This document shows, piece after piece, positions 24,315 through 33,569 of a DNA stretch of 64,000 nt. The notes under the pieces were generated by a model that was not told the origin of the DNA, did no database searches, and saw only the letters and a program-made list of their open reading frames with translations. The stretch is taken from positions 496,001 through 560,000 of the forward strand of contig NC_017934.1 of assembly GCF_000147715.2 (NCBI RefSeq), in the 5' to 3' direction. Source of the stretch: Mesotoga prima MesG1.Ag.4.2 (GTDB taxonomy: Bacteria; Thermotogota; Thermotogae; Petrotogales; Kosmotogaceae). Position numbers and translations under genes: made by a program. How positions within the stretch are numbered: position 1 is the stretch's first letter; every line of letters starts with the position of its first letter.

Positions 24315-25442
24315 ATGTCTATAGAATTCAAAAATGTCGTTAAAGAATACGAAGAAGGATTCAAAGCAGTCGACAACCTCAGTATTACCTTTGAGGACAA
24401 GAAGTTGACAATACTAATAGGTCCCTCCGGCTGTGGGAAGACAACCACTTTGAAGATGATAAATAGGTTAATTGAGAAAACCGATGGAGAAATTGTCGTT
24501 GACGGGACATCGCTTGATGAAATCGATCCGATTAGACTGAGAAGAAGCATCGGATACGTAATCCAAGAGATTGGTCTTTTTCCTCACATGACAGTTTTCG
24601 ATAATATTGCTGTCACTCCAAGACTGATGAAGTGGGATGAATCAAGAATCAAGAAACATGTTTTTGAATTGCTGGACCTTGTAAACCTCGAACCTTCCGA
24701 CTATGCAGAGAAATACCCAGCCCAACTTTCGGGAGGACAACGTCAAAGAGTAGGAGTAGCAAGAGGTCTAGCTTCCGATCCAAAAATAGTTCTTATGGAC
24801 GAACCTTTCGGAGCAATAGATCCGATTAACCGTGAAAAGCTTCAGGACGGGTTTCTCGAAATTCAGTCGAAGATAGAGAAGACAATTATCTTCGTAACTC
24901 ACGATATCAGGGAAGCAATCAAGCTGGGTGACAAGATAGCGATTCTAGACGACGGAAAACTGGTGCAATATGCCGATACAATGACGGTGGTTCAGGAACC
25001 GGCTAATGAGTTTGTTGAAGATCTTCTTGGCGCAGATAGAGCGTTGAAGGGTCTTGAACTCGTGCGAGTAAGGGAGACTTACGTTCCTGGCGGAAAGTGG
25101 ATCGAAGACACAGGTGATTGCAAGGTAAAAAAGGCAAAGGATTTTCTCGTTAACGAGGGAAGAAAATTCGCCTACGTTGTTGATGGAAGCAAAAGACTCA
25201 AGGGGTATGTTATGTTGAAACAGCTAAGCAAGGCGTCTGATGAAGAGCCCCTAAAGAAGTACTTGAGATCTATCGAGACCATACAACCTCTTTCGAATTT
25301 GATGGAGGCGATGTCATTGATCATGAATACCGGGCTTTCCTCGCTGCCGGTCGTCGACGATAAGGAGAGGCTACTTGGAATCTTGAGGTTCAAGGATCTT
25401 GTAAACCTCGTAGGCTCTTATGAGTCGTCTGATGAGGAGTGA
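24315..25442 (+). CDS. OpuC-type osmoprotectant ABC transporter ATPase with CBS domains
   Basis: A 375-residue ATPase: Walker A GPSGCGKTTTLKM near residue 37, signature LSGGQRQRVGVARGL near 134, Walker B IVLMDEPFGAIDP near 155. The ISPREKLQDGFLEI-like region INREKLQDGF is characteristic of quaternary-amine ATPases. Residues from about 250 contain two CBS-type repeats, which in OpuA sense ionic strength. It energises betaine-type osmolyte import. Confidence 0.93.
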   Translation: MSIEFKNVVKEYEEGFKAVDNLSITFEDKKLTILIGPSGCGKTTTLKMINRLIEKTDGEIVVDGTSLDEIDPIRLRRSIGYVIQEIGLFPHMTVFDNIAVTPRLMKWDESRIKKHVFELLDLVNLEPSDYAEKYPAQLSGGQRQRVGVARGLASDPKIVLMDEPFGAIDPINREKLQDGFLEIQSKIEKTIIFVTHDIREAIKLGDKIAILDDGKLVQYADTMTVVQEPANEFVEDLLGADRALKGLELVRVRETYVPGGKWIEDTGDCKVKKAKDFLVNEGRKFAYVVDGSKRLKGYVMLKQLSKASDEEPLKKYLRSIETIQPLSNLMEAMSLIMNTGLSSLPVVDDKERLLGILRFKDLVNLVGSYESSDEE

Positions 25443-25446
25443 GATC

Positions 25447-26088
25447 ATGGAAGTCTTAGAATATATGTTCGAGAATTCTGGCTACATTATGGAAAGGCTT
25501 CTTGAGCACATTTTCATCTTCCTTACTTCCTGGAGCATGGCAGTAGTGGCAGGGGTTGCAATTGCGATTTTTGTTACCAGGCCAGGGCACAGAAAAGCGG
25601 GCAAACTGGTTCTGTCGATCACCGGAGCAACTCAGGCCGTTCCCAGTATCGCAGTGATCGCTCTTGTTTTCCTGTTCATGGGAATTGGAGCCGCTCCAGC
25701 CGTAGTTGCTCTCTTCCTTTATAGTCTAGTACCGGTAGTCTTCAATACTGCATCCGGCTTGATGAATGTCTCGATGATGATGAAAGAGGCGGCTAAGGGA
25801 ATGGGAATGACTAACAGGCAGATATTGTGGAAGGTAGAAATGCCTGTAACGGTTCCGACAATGTTATCTGGAATTAGGAGTTCGGCGACGATAAATATTG
25901 GTACTGCTGCGATTGCCGCATCAATTGGAGCGGGTGGTCTGGGAGAGATCATCTTTACTGGCCTTCGTATGACAAGGGGTCCAATGATAATTGCAGGAGC
26001 CATTCCTGTAACGATTTTGGCGATAGCAGTAGACATAATCCTAGGTTTTTCGGAGAAGGCTCTGACTTCGAAAGGCCTCAAAATTTAG
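25447..26088 (+). CDS. OpuC-type osmoprotectant ABC transporter permease (second)
   Basis: A 213-residue permease paralogous to the first, with the loop MKEAAKGMGMTNRQIL. The ATG at 25447 follows GAGGAGTGAG at usual spacing and starts 4 nt after the ATPase stop; an in-frame ATG-like start at 25420 lies inside the ATPase gene and has no ribosome site. Confidence 0.9.
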   Translation: MEVLEYMFENSGYIMERLLEHIFIFLTSWSMAVVAGVAIAIFVTRPGHRKAGKLVLSITGATQAVPSIAVIALVFLFMGIGAAPAVVALFLYSLVPVVFNTASGLMNVSMMMKEAAKGMGMTNRQILWKVEMPVTVPTMLSGIRSSATINIGTAAIAASIGAGGLGEIIFTGLRMTRGPMIIAGAIPVTILAIAVDIILGFSEKALTSKGLKI

Positions 26089-26109
26089 GAAACATGGAGG
26101 TGTTTAGTT

Positions 26110-26994
26110 TTGAAAAGACTATTTCTTATTACGTTGGTAGTATTGATGGCAACGGTTATGTCATTCGGTCAGACAAGACTGAATGTTGGAGCAAAGAACT
26201 TTACAGAGCAGTACATTGTCAGTAGCATGATTTCGCAGCTTCTGGAAGATGCCGGGTTCAGAGTGACCGAGAATTTTGGGATGAGCTCATTTGTTGCAAG
26301 AAGTGCACTCGAAACCGGGCAGATTGACCTTTATGCTGACTACACAGGTACGGCCTGGCCAACATATTTGGGCCACGAAAAGATGATTAGAGATCCTCAT
26401 GAACTTTACGAGGCAGTAAAGGCCGAAGATCTCGAAAATGGTATTGTATGGCTCGACATGGCAAATTTCAACAACACTTATGCCCTTGCCGTTAGAAGAG
26501 ATTTCGCTGCTGAGCATGGGCTCACAACACTCGAAGATCTGGCTGAGCTGACTCATGAAGATCCGGATCTTCTCTTTGGAATTGTATACGAGTTCCTTGA
26601 AAGAGACGATGGATTTTGGCCTATGAGTGAGGCATATGGTTTTGCCGTGGAGAAGAGACAAGTCAAGACAATGGAAATCGGACTGACATATGAGGCACTA
26701 GACAAGAACCAAATCGATGTTGCAATGGTCTTTTCTACTGATGGAAAATTGGAGAAGTACAATCTTCTAGTGCTTGAAGATACTAAGAGTTTCTTCCCAT
26801 CATACAACCTAGCTGTTACAGTACGGAAGGAAATATTAGAAAACAATCCCGAAATTGAGGAGATCTTGAGGCCAATCTCTGTCTATCTTACTGAACCAAT
26901 AATGACAAGGCTTAATTATCTGGTTGACGCTGCAGGTTATGAGCCTGATGAAGTTGCTGAAGGATTCCTAAAAGGATTGGGCCTTATAGATTGA
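26110..26994 (+). CDS. OpuC-type osmoprotectant-binding protein, TTG start
   Basis: A 294-residue OpuAC-like periplasmic binding protein with signal peptide MKRLFLITLVVLMATVMSFG. LNVGAKNFTEQYIVSSMI and LYADYTGTAWPTYL are the hallmark segments of the glycine betaine/choline/carnitine subfamily. TTG start with ATGGAGGTG upstream. Last gene of the operon, followed by a terminator. Confidence 0.92.
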   Translation: MKRLFLITLVVLMATVMSFGQTRLNVGAKNFTEQYIVSSMISQLLEDAGFRVTENFGMSSFVARSALETGQIDLYADYTGTAWPTYLGHEKMIRDPHELYEAVKAEDLENGIVWLDMANFNNTYALAVRRDFAAEHGLTTLEDLAELTHEDPDLLFGIVYEFLERDDGFWPMSEAYGFAVEKRQVKTMEIGLTYEALDKNQIDVAMVFSTDGKLEKYNLLVLEDTKSFFPSYNLAVTVRKEILENNPEIEEILRPISVYLTEPIMTRLNYLVDAAGYEPDEVAEGFLKGLGLID

Positions 26995-27015
26995 GTTGTT
27001 TTTCGTTAAGAATTA

Positions 27016-27045
27016 AGAGCCGCCAAAAGGCGGCTCTGTTCTTTA
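27016..27045 (+). terminator. Terminator of the osmoprotectant operon
   Basis: AGAGCCGCC-AAAA-GGCGGCTCT followed by GTTCTTT. Confidence 0.88.
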
Positions 27046-27133
27046 GGAGGGTACTGAAAGAATCAAATCCATGATTTTCTGCCCTATGGAAAGAGAAAGG
27101 TATGGTTCAAGAGACGTTCACCATTAGAGAGAC

Positions 27134-27168
27134 AGCTAAACACCCCGTATGTTTAGCTATGATATAAT
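27134..27168 (+). promoter_or_regulatory. Operator-like inverted repeat and -10 box of ppdK
   Basis: AGCTAAACA (27134-27142) and TGTTTAGCT (27150-27158) form a perfect 9-bp inverted repeat with a 7-nt centre. TATAAT follows at 27163-27168, so the repeat covers the -35 region. This is where a repressor would act; the protein is unknown. Confidence 0.65.
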
Positions 27169-27203
27169 CAGTCGAATATGCTTTCAGGAAGGGAGGAAAG
27201 AAA

Positions 27204-29846
27204 GTGTCAGAGAAATTTGTGTACTATTTTGGAAAGAAAAAGGCCGAAGGCGATGCGAAGATGAAAAACCTTCTCGGTGGAAAGGGAGCCAATCTAGCTG
27301 AAATGGTTAAAATAGGAATTCCCGTCCCCCCAGGGTTCACTATCTCTGCTGAAGTCTGCAAGTACTACTATGAGCATGGTAATAAATATCCGGAAAGCCT
27401 TGAGAATGAAGTGAAAGAGGCTGTAAGACTTTTGGAAGAAGAAACCGGAAAGGGATTTGGTTCTAATGAGAGACCATTGCTCGTTTCTGTGAGGTCAGGA
27501 GCAGCAATTTCGATGCCTGGCATGATGGATACTATTCTAAATCTTGGTCTCAATGACGAGACGGTAGATGGAATGATCAAAGAATCAGGTAATCCTAGGT
27601 TCTGTTACGATGCCTACAGAAGATTTCTTCAGATGTTTGGGGATGTCGTTCTCAAGATCGAGCATTCAGAATTTGAAGGTGCGCTTTCTAGTATAAAGAA
27701 AGAGAAGGGCGTCAAACTTGATACTGAACTCGATGCAGATGATATGAAGGAAGTGGTGAAGAGATATCTTGAGGTCTATAGCAAGGCTGGAAAAGAGTTC
27801 CCACAGGATCCTTGGAAACAATTGTGGATGGCTACCGACGCAGTATTTGGAAGTTGGATGAATGAAAGGGCGATAAAGTATCGTGCCCTCAATGGAATAA
27901 GAGAGGGAGAACTCCTGGGAACTGCGGTTAACGTTGTGGCAATGGTTTTTGGCAACACGGGAGAAGATAGTGGAACGGGAGTTGCATTCACGAGAGATCC
28001 TAATACCGGCGAGAAGCAATTTTATGGAGAGTATTTGCCTAACGCTCAGGGAGAGGACGTTGTTGCCGGAACGCGTACACCATTCCCTCTAACAAAACTC
28101 CAGGATATTAATCCGGCAGTTTACGATCAGTTGCTAGATATCTTCAGCAAACTGGAGAATCATTATCGAGACATGCAGGACATTGAATTTACTGTTGAAC
28201 ACGGGGTTCTGTATTTGCTTCAGACTCGTAATGGAAAGCGGACTCCTTACGCAAGCGTCAAGATCGCGGTTGATCTCGCTGATGAAAAGAGAATTTCCAA
28301 AGAAGAAGCAGTTATGAGAGTCACTCCCGAACATATTGAGACTCTTCTTCACCCCTATTTCACCAAAGAGACTATGGAGAGTGCAGAGCTTCTAGCTAAG
28401 GGAATTGCTGCTTCTCCCGGAGCCGCTTCAGGTGCAGTTGCTTTTGACCCAGAAACGGCTGAAAAGATGGCTAGAGAAGAAGGTAAGGCGGTTATCCTTG
28501 TCAGACCTGAGACTTCGCCTGAGGATATTGCCGGAATGGCAGCCGCTCAGGGAATTCTGACTTCTACGGGAGGTAAGACCTCACATGCGGCGGTGGTTGC
28601 GAGAGGTATGGGCAAAACCTGTATAGTAGGTTGCGAAGCCGTAGAGGTAGATCAGAAGACAAGGACAATGAGAGTAAATGGAAAGACCATAAATGAGGGC
28701 GAATGGATTAGCATTGACGGTACTTCAGGCGAAGTATTCATGGGTAAACTCGATTCAGTTAAGCCTCAGGGTCTCGAAGGACCGCTTGCGAAACTGCTTG
28801 GCTGGGCCGATGAAATCAGGAAGCTCGGTATAAGAACGAATGCCGATACTCCTAGAGATGCCAAGATTGCCAGGGAGTTCGGGGCTGAAGGAATTGGTCT
28901 CACCAGAACGGAACATATGTTCTTCCAGGAAGACAGGATTTTTGCGGTTCGTCAGATGATTACTTCCAGTACCAGAGAGCAGAGAGAAAAAGCTCTCAAT
29001 AAGCTTCTTCCAATGCAAGAAGAGGATTTCTACGGAATATTCAAAGCTATGGAAGGTCTGCCCGTCACCATTAGGCTCCTGGATCCTCCACTTCATGAAT
29101 TCCTTCCCAAAGAAGACGAAGATGTCAAAGAACTGGCTGAGGAGATGGGAATGACCTATGAGGAATTGAAGACAACAGTTGAAGATCTTCATGAGTTCAA
29201 TCCCATGATGGGGTTCAGGGGTTGCAGACTTGCAGTTGTATACCCCGAAATTGCCGAGATGCAAACGAAAGCGATAATTGGAGCTGCTCTAAAGTTGGTT
29301 GAGGAAGGAAAGTCAGTGGTTCCAGAGATCATGATTCCGCTAATCGTTGAGCTGGAAGAGCTTAAGTTTGTAAAATCGGTGATAGTAAAAGCGGCAGACG
29401 AACTCATTTCAAAATCTGGATTGAAGCTGGATTACAAAGTAGGTACGATGATAGAAGTTCCAAGAGCTGCCCTTACTGCCGATGAAATTGCAAAAGAAGC
29501 TGAATTCTTCAGCTTTGGAACGAATGATCTTACGCAGATGACTTACGGTTTCAGTAGAGATGACTATGGAAAGTTCGTTGGACACTATATGGAAAAAGGT
29601 ATTCTGGAAAACGATCCATTCCAGAAGCTTGATAGAGTGGGTGTTGGCCAGCTCGTGAAGATGGGAACTGAAAAGGGCCGCTCCAGCAGGCCAGATCTGA
29701 AGGTAGGAATATGTGGTGAACACGGCGGCGAACCTTCGTCAGTTGAGTTTTGTCACATCGTGGGTCTGAACTATGTCAGTTGTTCGCCCTACAGGGTTCC
29801 AGTAGCGAGATTGTCCGCAGCTCAAGCAGTAGTAAAGAATAGATAG
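27204..29846 (+). CDS. ppdK: Pyruvate, phosphate dikinase
   Basis: A full-length 880-residue PPDK. The N-terminal nucleotide domain starts FGKKKAEGDAKMKNLLGGKG and contains VSVRSGAAISMPGMMDT. The phosphohistidine domain has GGKTSHAAVVARGMGK, with the carrier His near residue 461. The C-terminal PEP/pyruvate barrel ends with GICGEHGGEPSS (catalytic Cys). It interconverts pyruvate, ATP and phosphate with PEP, AMP and pyrophosphate, working in glycolysis or gluconeogenesis of anaerobes. GTG start with GGGAGG upstream. Confidence 0.97.
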   Translation: MSEKFVYYFGKKKAEGDAKMKNLLGGKGANLAEMVKIGIPVPPGFTISAEVCKYYYEHGNKYPESLENEVKEAVRLLEEETGKGFGSNERPLLVSVRSGAAISMPGMMDTILNLGLNDETVDGMIKESGNPRFCYDAYRRFLQMFGDVVLKIEHSEFEGALSSIKKEKGVKLDTELDADDMKEVVKRYLEVYSKAGKEFPQDPWKQLWMATDAVFGSWMNERAIKYRALNGIREGELLGTAVNVVAMVFGNTGEDSGTGVAFTRDPNTGEKQFYGEYLPNAQGEDVVAGTRTPFPLTKLQDINPAVYDQLLDIFSKLENHYRDMQDIEFTVEHGVLYLLQTRNGKRTPYASVKIAVDLADEKRISKEEAVMRVTPEHIETLLHPYFTKETMESAELLAKGIAASPGAASGAVAFDPETAEKMAREEGKAVILVRPETSPEDIAGMAAAQGILTSTGGKTSHAAVVARGMGKTCIVGCEAVEVDQKTRTMRVNGKTINEGEWISIDGTSGEVFMGKLDSVKPQGLEGPLAKLLGWADEIRKLGIRTNADTPRDAKIAREFGAEGIGLTRTEHMFFQEDRIFAVRQMITSSTREQREKALNKLLPMQEEDFYGIFKAMEGLPVTIRLLDPPLHEFLPKEDEDVKELAEEMGMTYEELKTTVEDLHEFNPMMGFRGCRLAVVYPEIAEMQTKAIIGAALKLVEEGKSVVPEIMIPLIVELEELKFVKSVIVKAADELISKSGLKLDYKVGTMIEVPRAALTADEIAKEAEFFSFGTNDLTQMTYGFSRDDYGKFVGHYMEKGILENDPFQKLDRVGVGQLVKMGTEKGRSSRPDLKVGICGEHGGEPSSVEFCHIVGLNYVSCSPYRVPVARLSAAQAVVKNR

Positions 29847-29857
29847 TCTTCATTTTG

Positions 29858-29890
29858 GGCCGCGCCTGTTGGTGCGGCCTTTATTCTTTT
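29858..29890 (+). terminator. Terminator of ppdK
   Basis: GGCCGCGCC-TGTT-GGTGCGGCC (one G-T pair) followed by TTTATTCTTTT. Confidence 0.9.
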
Positions 29891-29905
29891 GGAGGTAAGC
29901 CTTTC

Positions 29906-31027
29906 ATGTCAACGTTGATCTCGGGATATATGGCACAGACAGGATTAGCCACGGTAAGCTGGGAAAACTGGGTTATGTTTGCAATTGCAGGTCTCCTGGT
30001 TTATCTAGCGGTTGCAAAAGATGCTGAACCACTTCTTCTTGTACCCATAGCGTTTGGTATGGTTATCGCCAATATTCCGCCCGAGGCTACGGGTGTCTTC
30101 ACTCCTGGTACGGGTATAATGTGGATCTTACAACAGGGATTGATGTTGGGAATTTATCCACCTCTAATATTTCTGGGGATAGGAGCGGTGACGGATTTTT
30201 CTTTTGTTCTTGCAAATCCCAAGACGCTTTTTTTGGGGGCAGCTGCTCAAATTGGCATTTTTATAACATTCCTCGCAGCTAATTTGATGGGTTTCTCCCT
30301 TTCAGATGCAGCCGCCATATCGATAATTGGCGGAGCAGATGGACCGACTTCAATATACGTTGCAAGTATTCTCAAGTCTCAGTTTCTACCGATCATTGCT
30401 ATAGCTTCTTACTCCTATATTGCTCTGATTCCGGTTCTTCAACCTCCCATTATGAAGCTTCTAACTACTCACAAGGAGAGAGCAATAACAATGGGCAAGA
30501 AGCTGAGAAGAGTCTCGAAGCTCGAAAGGATTGTTTTTCCAGTAGTTGCGACGATTGCGATCTCGTTGATAGTTCCTCAAGCGCTCCCACTAGTGGGAAT
30601 GCTCATGTTGGGCAATCTTTTGAGAGAGAATGGGAAGACAAAGCGGCTCGTCGAGGCTTCTGGAAAATACATTTCGGACACCGTGATTATTTTGCTCTGC
30701 GTCTCCGTTGGCGCAAAAGCGGACGGTAAGATATTTCTCACGATTGAGAGTATAATGGTTTTGGCATTGGGCTGCGCCGCCTTTGTTGTTGCAACAGCTT
30801 CGGGAATTCTATTTGCAAAGTTGATGAATCTGTTCTCCGCAAACAAAGTAAATCCGTTAATAGGTGCGGCCGGGGTTTCGGCGGTCCCTACTGCCGCAAG
30901 AGTTGCCCAGAAAATTGCCTCGGAGGAAGATCCGACTAATTTTGTCTTAATGCATGCAATGGGACCGAACATAGCAGGTGTAATTGGTTCTGCAGTTGCG
31001 GCCGGAGTATTCCTTTCAATAATATGA
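29906..31027 (+). CDS. Sodium-translocating decarboxylase beta subunit (OadB/GcdB family)
   Basis: A 373-residue membrane protein with the family segments FLGIGAVTDFSFVLANP, SIIGGADGPTSIYVAS (the conserved GGADGPT) and a C-terminal ANKVNPLIGAAGVSAVPTAA. Beta subunits couple decarboxylation of a biotin-bound carboxyl group to sodium export. No carboxyltransferase, biotin carrier or gamma subunit is adjacent, so partners must lie elsewhere. The ATG at 29906 with GGAGG upstream is chosen; the frame extends back to 29855 only through the ppdK terminator. Confidence 0.9.
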   Translation: MSTLISGYMAQTGLATVSWENWVMFAIAGLLVYLAVAKDAEPLLLVPIAFGMVIANIPPEATGVFTPGTGIMWILQQGLMLGIYPPLIFLGIGAVTDFSFVLANPKTLFLGAAAQIGIFITFLAANLMGFSLSDAAAISIIGGADGPTSIYVASILKSQFLPIIAIASYSYIALIPVLQPPIMKLLTTHKERAITMGKKLRRVSKLERIVFPVVATIAISLIVPQALPLVGMLMLGNLLRENGKTKRLVEASGKYISDTVIILLCVSVGAKADGKIFLTIESIMVLALGCAAFVVATASGILFAKLMNLFSANKVNPLIGAAGVSAVPTAARVAQKIASEEDPTNFVLMHAMGPNIAGVIGSAVAAGVFLSII

Positions 31028-31049
31028 TAGCCTGGAACGGGAGGGTGTA

Positions 31050-31274
31050 ATGGCTGTAAGAAAGCAGTACAAAGTAAATATCAATTTGGCTCTGTGCAAG
31101 AGTTGTGGAATATGCTACTGGATCTGCCCGACGAAAACGATTACTAAAGGGGAGCTTGGCAGGCCAAAAGTGGTTGATCACAAGACATGCATAGGTTGTC
31201 TGATGTGCGAGAACGCATGCCCTGACTTTGCGATTGATGTGCGGGAAGTGGAGGCGGTGAAAGAGGATGCGTGA
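31050..31274 (+). CDS. korD: 2-oxoacid:ferredoxin oxidoreductase delta-type subunit (2[4Fe-4S] ferredoxin)
   Basis: A 74-residue dicluster ferredoxin with CKSCGICYWICP and CIGCLMCENACP, the KorD/PorD pattern. It carries electrons away from the oxidoreductase. GGGAGG precedes the ATG. It overlaps the next gene (alpha subunit) by 8 nt, so they are co-translated. Confidence 0.9.
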   Translation: MAVRKQYKVNINLALCKSCGICYWICPTKTITKGELGRPKVVDHKTCIGCLMCENACPDFAIDVREVEAVKEDA

Positions 31275-32421
31275 GTTCGTTCTTCTTCAGGGTGACGAGG
31301 CATGTGCGCTTGGAGCAATCAAGGCCGGGTGCAGGTTCTTCGCAGGTTATCCAATTACTCCGGCTACTGAGATTGCCGAAACCATGGCGAGGGAGCTCCC
31401 AAAAGTTGGTGGAACCTTTATTCAGATGGAGGATGAGATTGGAAGTGCTGCTGCAATAATCGGTGCCTCTCTTGCAGGCGAAAAATCGATGACTGCAACG
31501 AGTGGACCTGGTTTTTCGCTAATGCAGGAAGCGATTGGCTATGCGGCGATGACTGAGGCTCCAACAGTAATAGTGAATGTTCAACGAGGAGGCCCCTCCA
31601 CCGGTATGCCCACAAAACCGGCGCAGGGGGATATTATGCAGGCAAGATGGGGAACCCATGGAGATCACCAGATCATCGCAATCTACCCCTCAAATGTTGA
31701 AGAAGTCTATAAGTACATTATAACTGCGTTCAATTATGCTGAACTGTATAGAACACCAGTGATATTTCTAATGGACGAGATCCTTGGCCATATGCGCGAG
31801 AGTGTTTACCTCCCGTACGATTCGGAGATAATGGAAGTACAAAGAGTCGGTGAGGCCGAAATTGCAGAAGAAGATATCTTCCATCCATTTGAAGGTGACG
31901 ATCAGATGATGGCAACTCCACTTGTTAGGATGGGTAAGTCGAGGTTTCATGTCTCGGGTCTGGTCCACGATGAATCGGGTTTCCCGGTTGGTTCTCCTTC
32001 CGATTCGGAAAGGCTTTTGAGAAGACTTGACAACAAGATAAGATTGCACAGCGACGAGATAGTAATATATGATGAATATATGACTGAAGATGCAGAGATA
32101 CTGGTCCTCGCATATGGTTCCGTTGCCAGGAGCGCCATTAAGGCTGTGAAAATGGCAAGAGAGGATAAGATCAATGTGGGTCTTTTCAAGCCGGTTACAA
32201 TTTGGCCGTTTCCCAGTACGAGGCTAAGACAGCTGCTAAAAAAGGTGAGCGCCGTGATTGTTGCTGAGATGAATCTTGGGCAAATTCTCTATGAAGTTTC
32301 TAGACTGAACAAACGAGGCGCAAAGATCGAGCATGTGAGCAAGGTCAGTGGCGAGTTGATTACTCCACAAGAAGTTCTTGATGCAATATCAAAAGTCAAG
32401 TCTGAAATAATGGATCTGTAG
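31267..32421 (+). CDS. korA: 2-oxoacid:ferredoxin oxidoreductase alpha subunit
   Basis: A 384-residue KorA-type subunit: GCRFFAGYPITPATEIAE at the N-terminus, QMEDEIGSAAAIIGASLAG, TSGPGFSLMQEAIGYA and QRGGPSTGMPTKPAQGD are hallmark segments of the pyrimidine-side TPP domain. It should decarboxylate a 2-oxoacid to an acyl-CoA with the beta (TPP-binding) subunit. That beta subunit and the gamma subunit, normally directly downstream, are absent; the region after the stop has no coding frame and leads to spoVS. Confidence 0.9.
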   Translation: MREFVLLQGDEACALGAIKAGCRFFAGYPITPATEIAETMARELPKVGGTFIQMEDEIGSAAAIIGASLAGEKSMTATSGPGFSLMQEAIGYAAMTEAPTVIVNVQRGGPSTGMPTKPAQGDIMQARWGTHGDHQIIAIYPSNVEEVYKYIITAFNYAELYRTPVIFLMDEILGHMRESVYLPYDSEIMEVQRVGEAEIAEEDIFHPFEGDDQMMATPLVRMGKSRFHVSGLVHDESGFPVGSPSDSERLLRRLDNKIRLHSDEIVIYDEYMTEDAEILVLAYGSVARSAIKAVKMAREDKINVGLFKPVTIWPFPSTRLRQLLKKVSAVIVAEMNLGQILYEVSRLNKRGAKIEHVSKVSGELITPQEVLDAISKVKSEIMDL

Positions 32422-32475
32422 AACCTCAATCAGTAACGATCCTTCCTTCTTTTTGCAAACGATGTGTTAAAACTT

Positions 32476-32505
32476 TTGCTAATTAAGCGGCCTCTGTGGT
32501 AGAAT
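32476..32505 (+). promoter_or_regulatory. Promoter of spoVS
   Basis: TTGCTA (32476-32481), 18-bp spacer, TAGAAT (32500-32505), 35 nt before the ATG. Confidence 0.6.
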
Positions 32506-32540
32506 TACAGCGAAATTACCTGCAAAAGGAGGAAATCTCA

Positions 32541-32816
32541 ATGGAAATCCTGAAGGTCAGTTCGAAATCGAATCCGAACAAGGTAGCAGGTGCCATAGCC
32601 GGAGTTATCTCAAAGAACGAGCAAGTAGAGCTTCAGGCCATTGGCGCTGGTGCTGTGAATCAGGCTGTGAAAGCAGTTGCCATCGCTTCTAGATTCCTCA
32701 GAGAACAGGGTACGAAAGTGTACATGGTCCCTGGATTTGTGGAGATTCAGATTGGAGAAGAGATGAGAACGGGAATTACCATTAAGATCGTTTCGGAGAA
32801 AGACGAAATCAAATAA
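32541..32816 (+). CDS. spoVS: Stage V sporulation protein S homologue
   Basis: A 91-residue Alba-like protein covering the whole SpoVS family: MEILKVSSKSNPNKVAGAIA, the Gly-Ala-Gly-Ala-Val-Asn segment (AIGAGAVNQAVKAVAIA) and VPGFVEIQIGEEMRTGI. SpoVS homologues occur in many bacteria that do not sporulate and probably bind nucleic acid. AAGGAGG lies before the ATG at 32541; a longer frame from 32496 runs through the promoter. Followed by a terminator, so monocistronic. Confidence 0.95.
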   Translation: MEILKVSSKSNPNKVAGAIAGVISKNEQVELQAIGAGAVNQAVKAVAIASRFLREQGTKVYMVPGFVEIQIGEEMRTGITIKIVSEKDEIK

Positions 32817-32842
32817 TTGGGGTTCGGTAATCTCTGAAAGTG

Positions 32843-32870
32843 GGGGGAGGTCATTGATCTCTTCCTTTTT
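32843..32870 (+). terminator. Terminator of spoVS
   Basis: A 10-bp stem with G-T pairs (32843-32852 with 32856-32865, loop ATT) followed by TTTTT. Confidence 0.75.
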
Positions 32871-32921
32871 CATTTTGAGAGTCTCGAATAATCGAAATCA
32901 GCTTTGACAAGGAGGTTGCAT

Positions 32922-33365
32922 GTGATCACAGTAGGTGACATGTTAGACATAGCTCTGAGAATTGAGAGTGTCGGTTATAGTTATTATCAGAAACTCAGCG
33001 AGAAAACTTCGGGCGAAGTGAAATCGTTGTTTGTAAAACTTGCCACGCAGGAAAGAGAGCATGCAGCAGTATTCAGGAAGATGTTGAAAGACGCCGACAA
33101 CTCTCTAATAGCTAAAGATTGGGAAGATAATGTTGGTTATTTGAAGTCCTATGCAGAGATATCTATATTTCCACGAACTGAATCGATTGATGTTCCAGAC
33201 AACATTAACAAAGCAATTAGCAGTGCAGTGGAAGTAGAAAAAGACAGTATAATATTCTATTCAGATCTTTCTTCTTTCATACCTGACTGCAAGGAACTGA
33301 AGGATATTATCGAGGAGGAACGAAGACATCTTCATGATCTAGTGAAGTTGTATGGTTCTATATAA
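32922..33365 (+). CDS. Ferritin-like/rubrerythrin-family protein, GTG start
   Basis: A 147-residue four-helix protein. Metal ligands are visible as E-x-x-x-Y-x-x (RIESVGYSYYQKL), TQEREHAAVF (ExxH), VEVEKDSIIFY and IIEEERRHLHDL (ExxxRH), the two ExxH pairs of a di-iron site. It lacks the C-terminal rubredoxin domain of true rubrerythrin. It probably handles peroxide or iron in an anaerobe. The GTG at 32922 has AGGAGG 6 nt upstream. Confidence 0.82.
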   Translation: MITVGDMLDIALRIESVGYSYYQKLSEKTSGEVKSLFVKLATQEREHAAVFRKMLKDADNSLIAKDWEDNVGYLKSYAEISIFPRTESIDVPDNINKAISSAVEVEKDSIIFYSDLSSFIPDCKELKDIIEEERRHLHDLVKLYGSI

Positions 33366-33569
33366 CTAATGGGATGTTTCAAGATTCGGGTGGTCGTCAG
33401 GAATATTGCTTAATTTCGATTATCTGTCCTTCATAAGGGGGATTTCCGTTGATTTAAAGTCGTGCTATGTTTTTTCTCCGTTTTTCCGCTCAGCGATTTG
33501 CTGAGTAATCTATACGAAAAGATTTACTGAATGAAACAATTGGGCATCTGAGGAGAAATCTGTGTTCTT

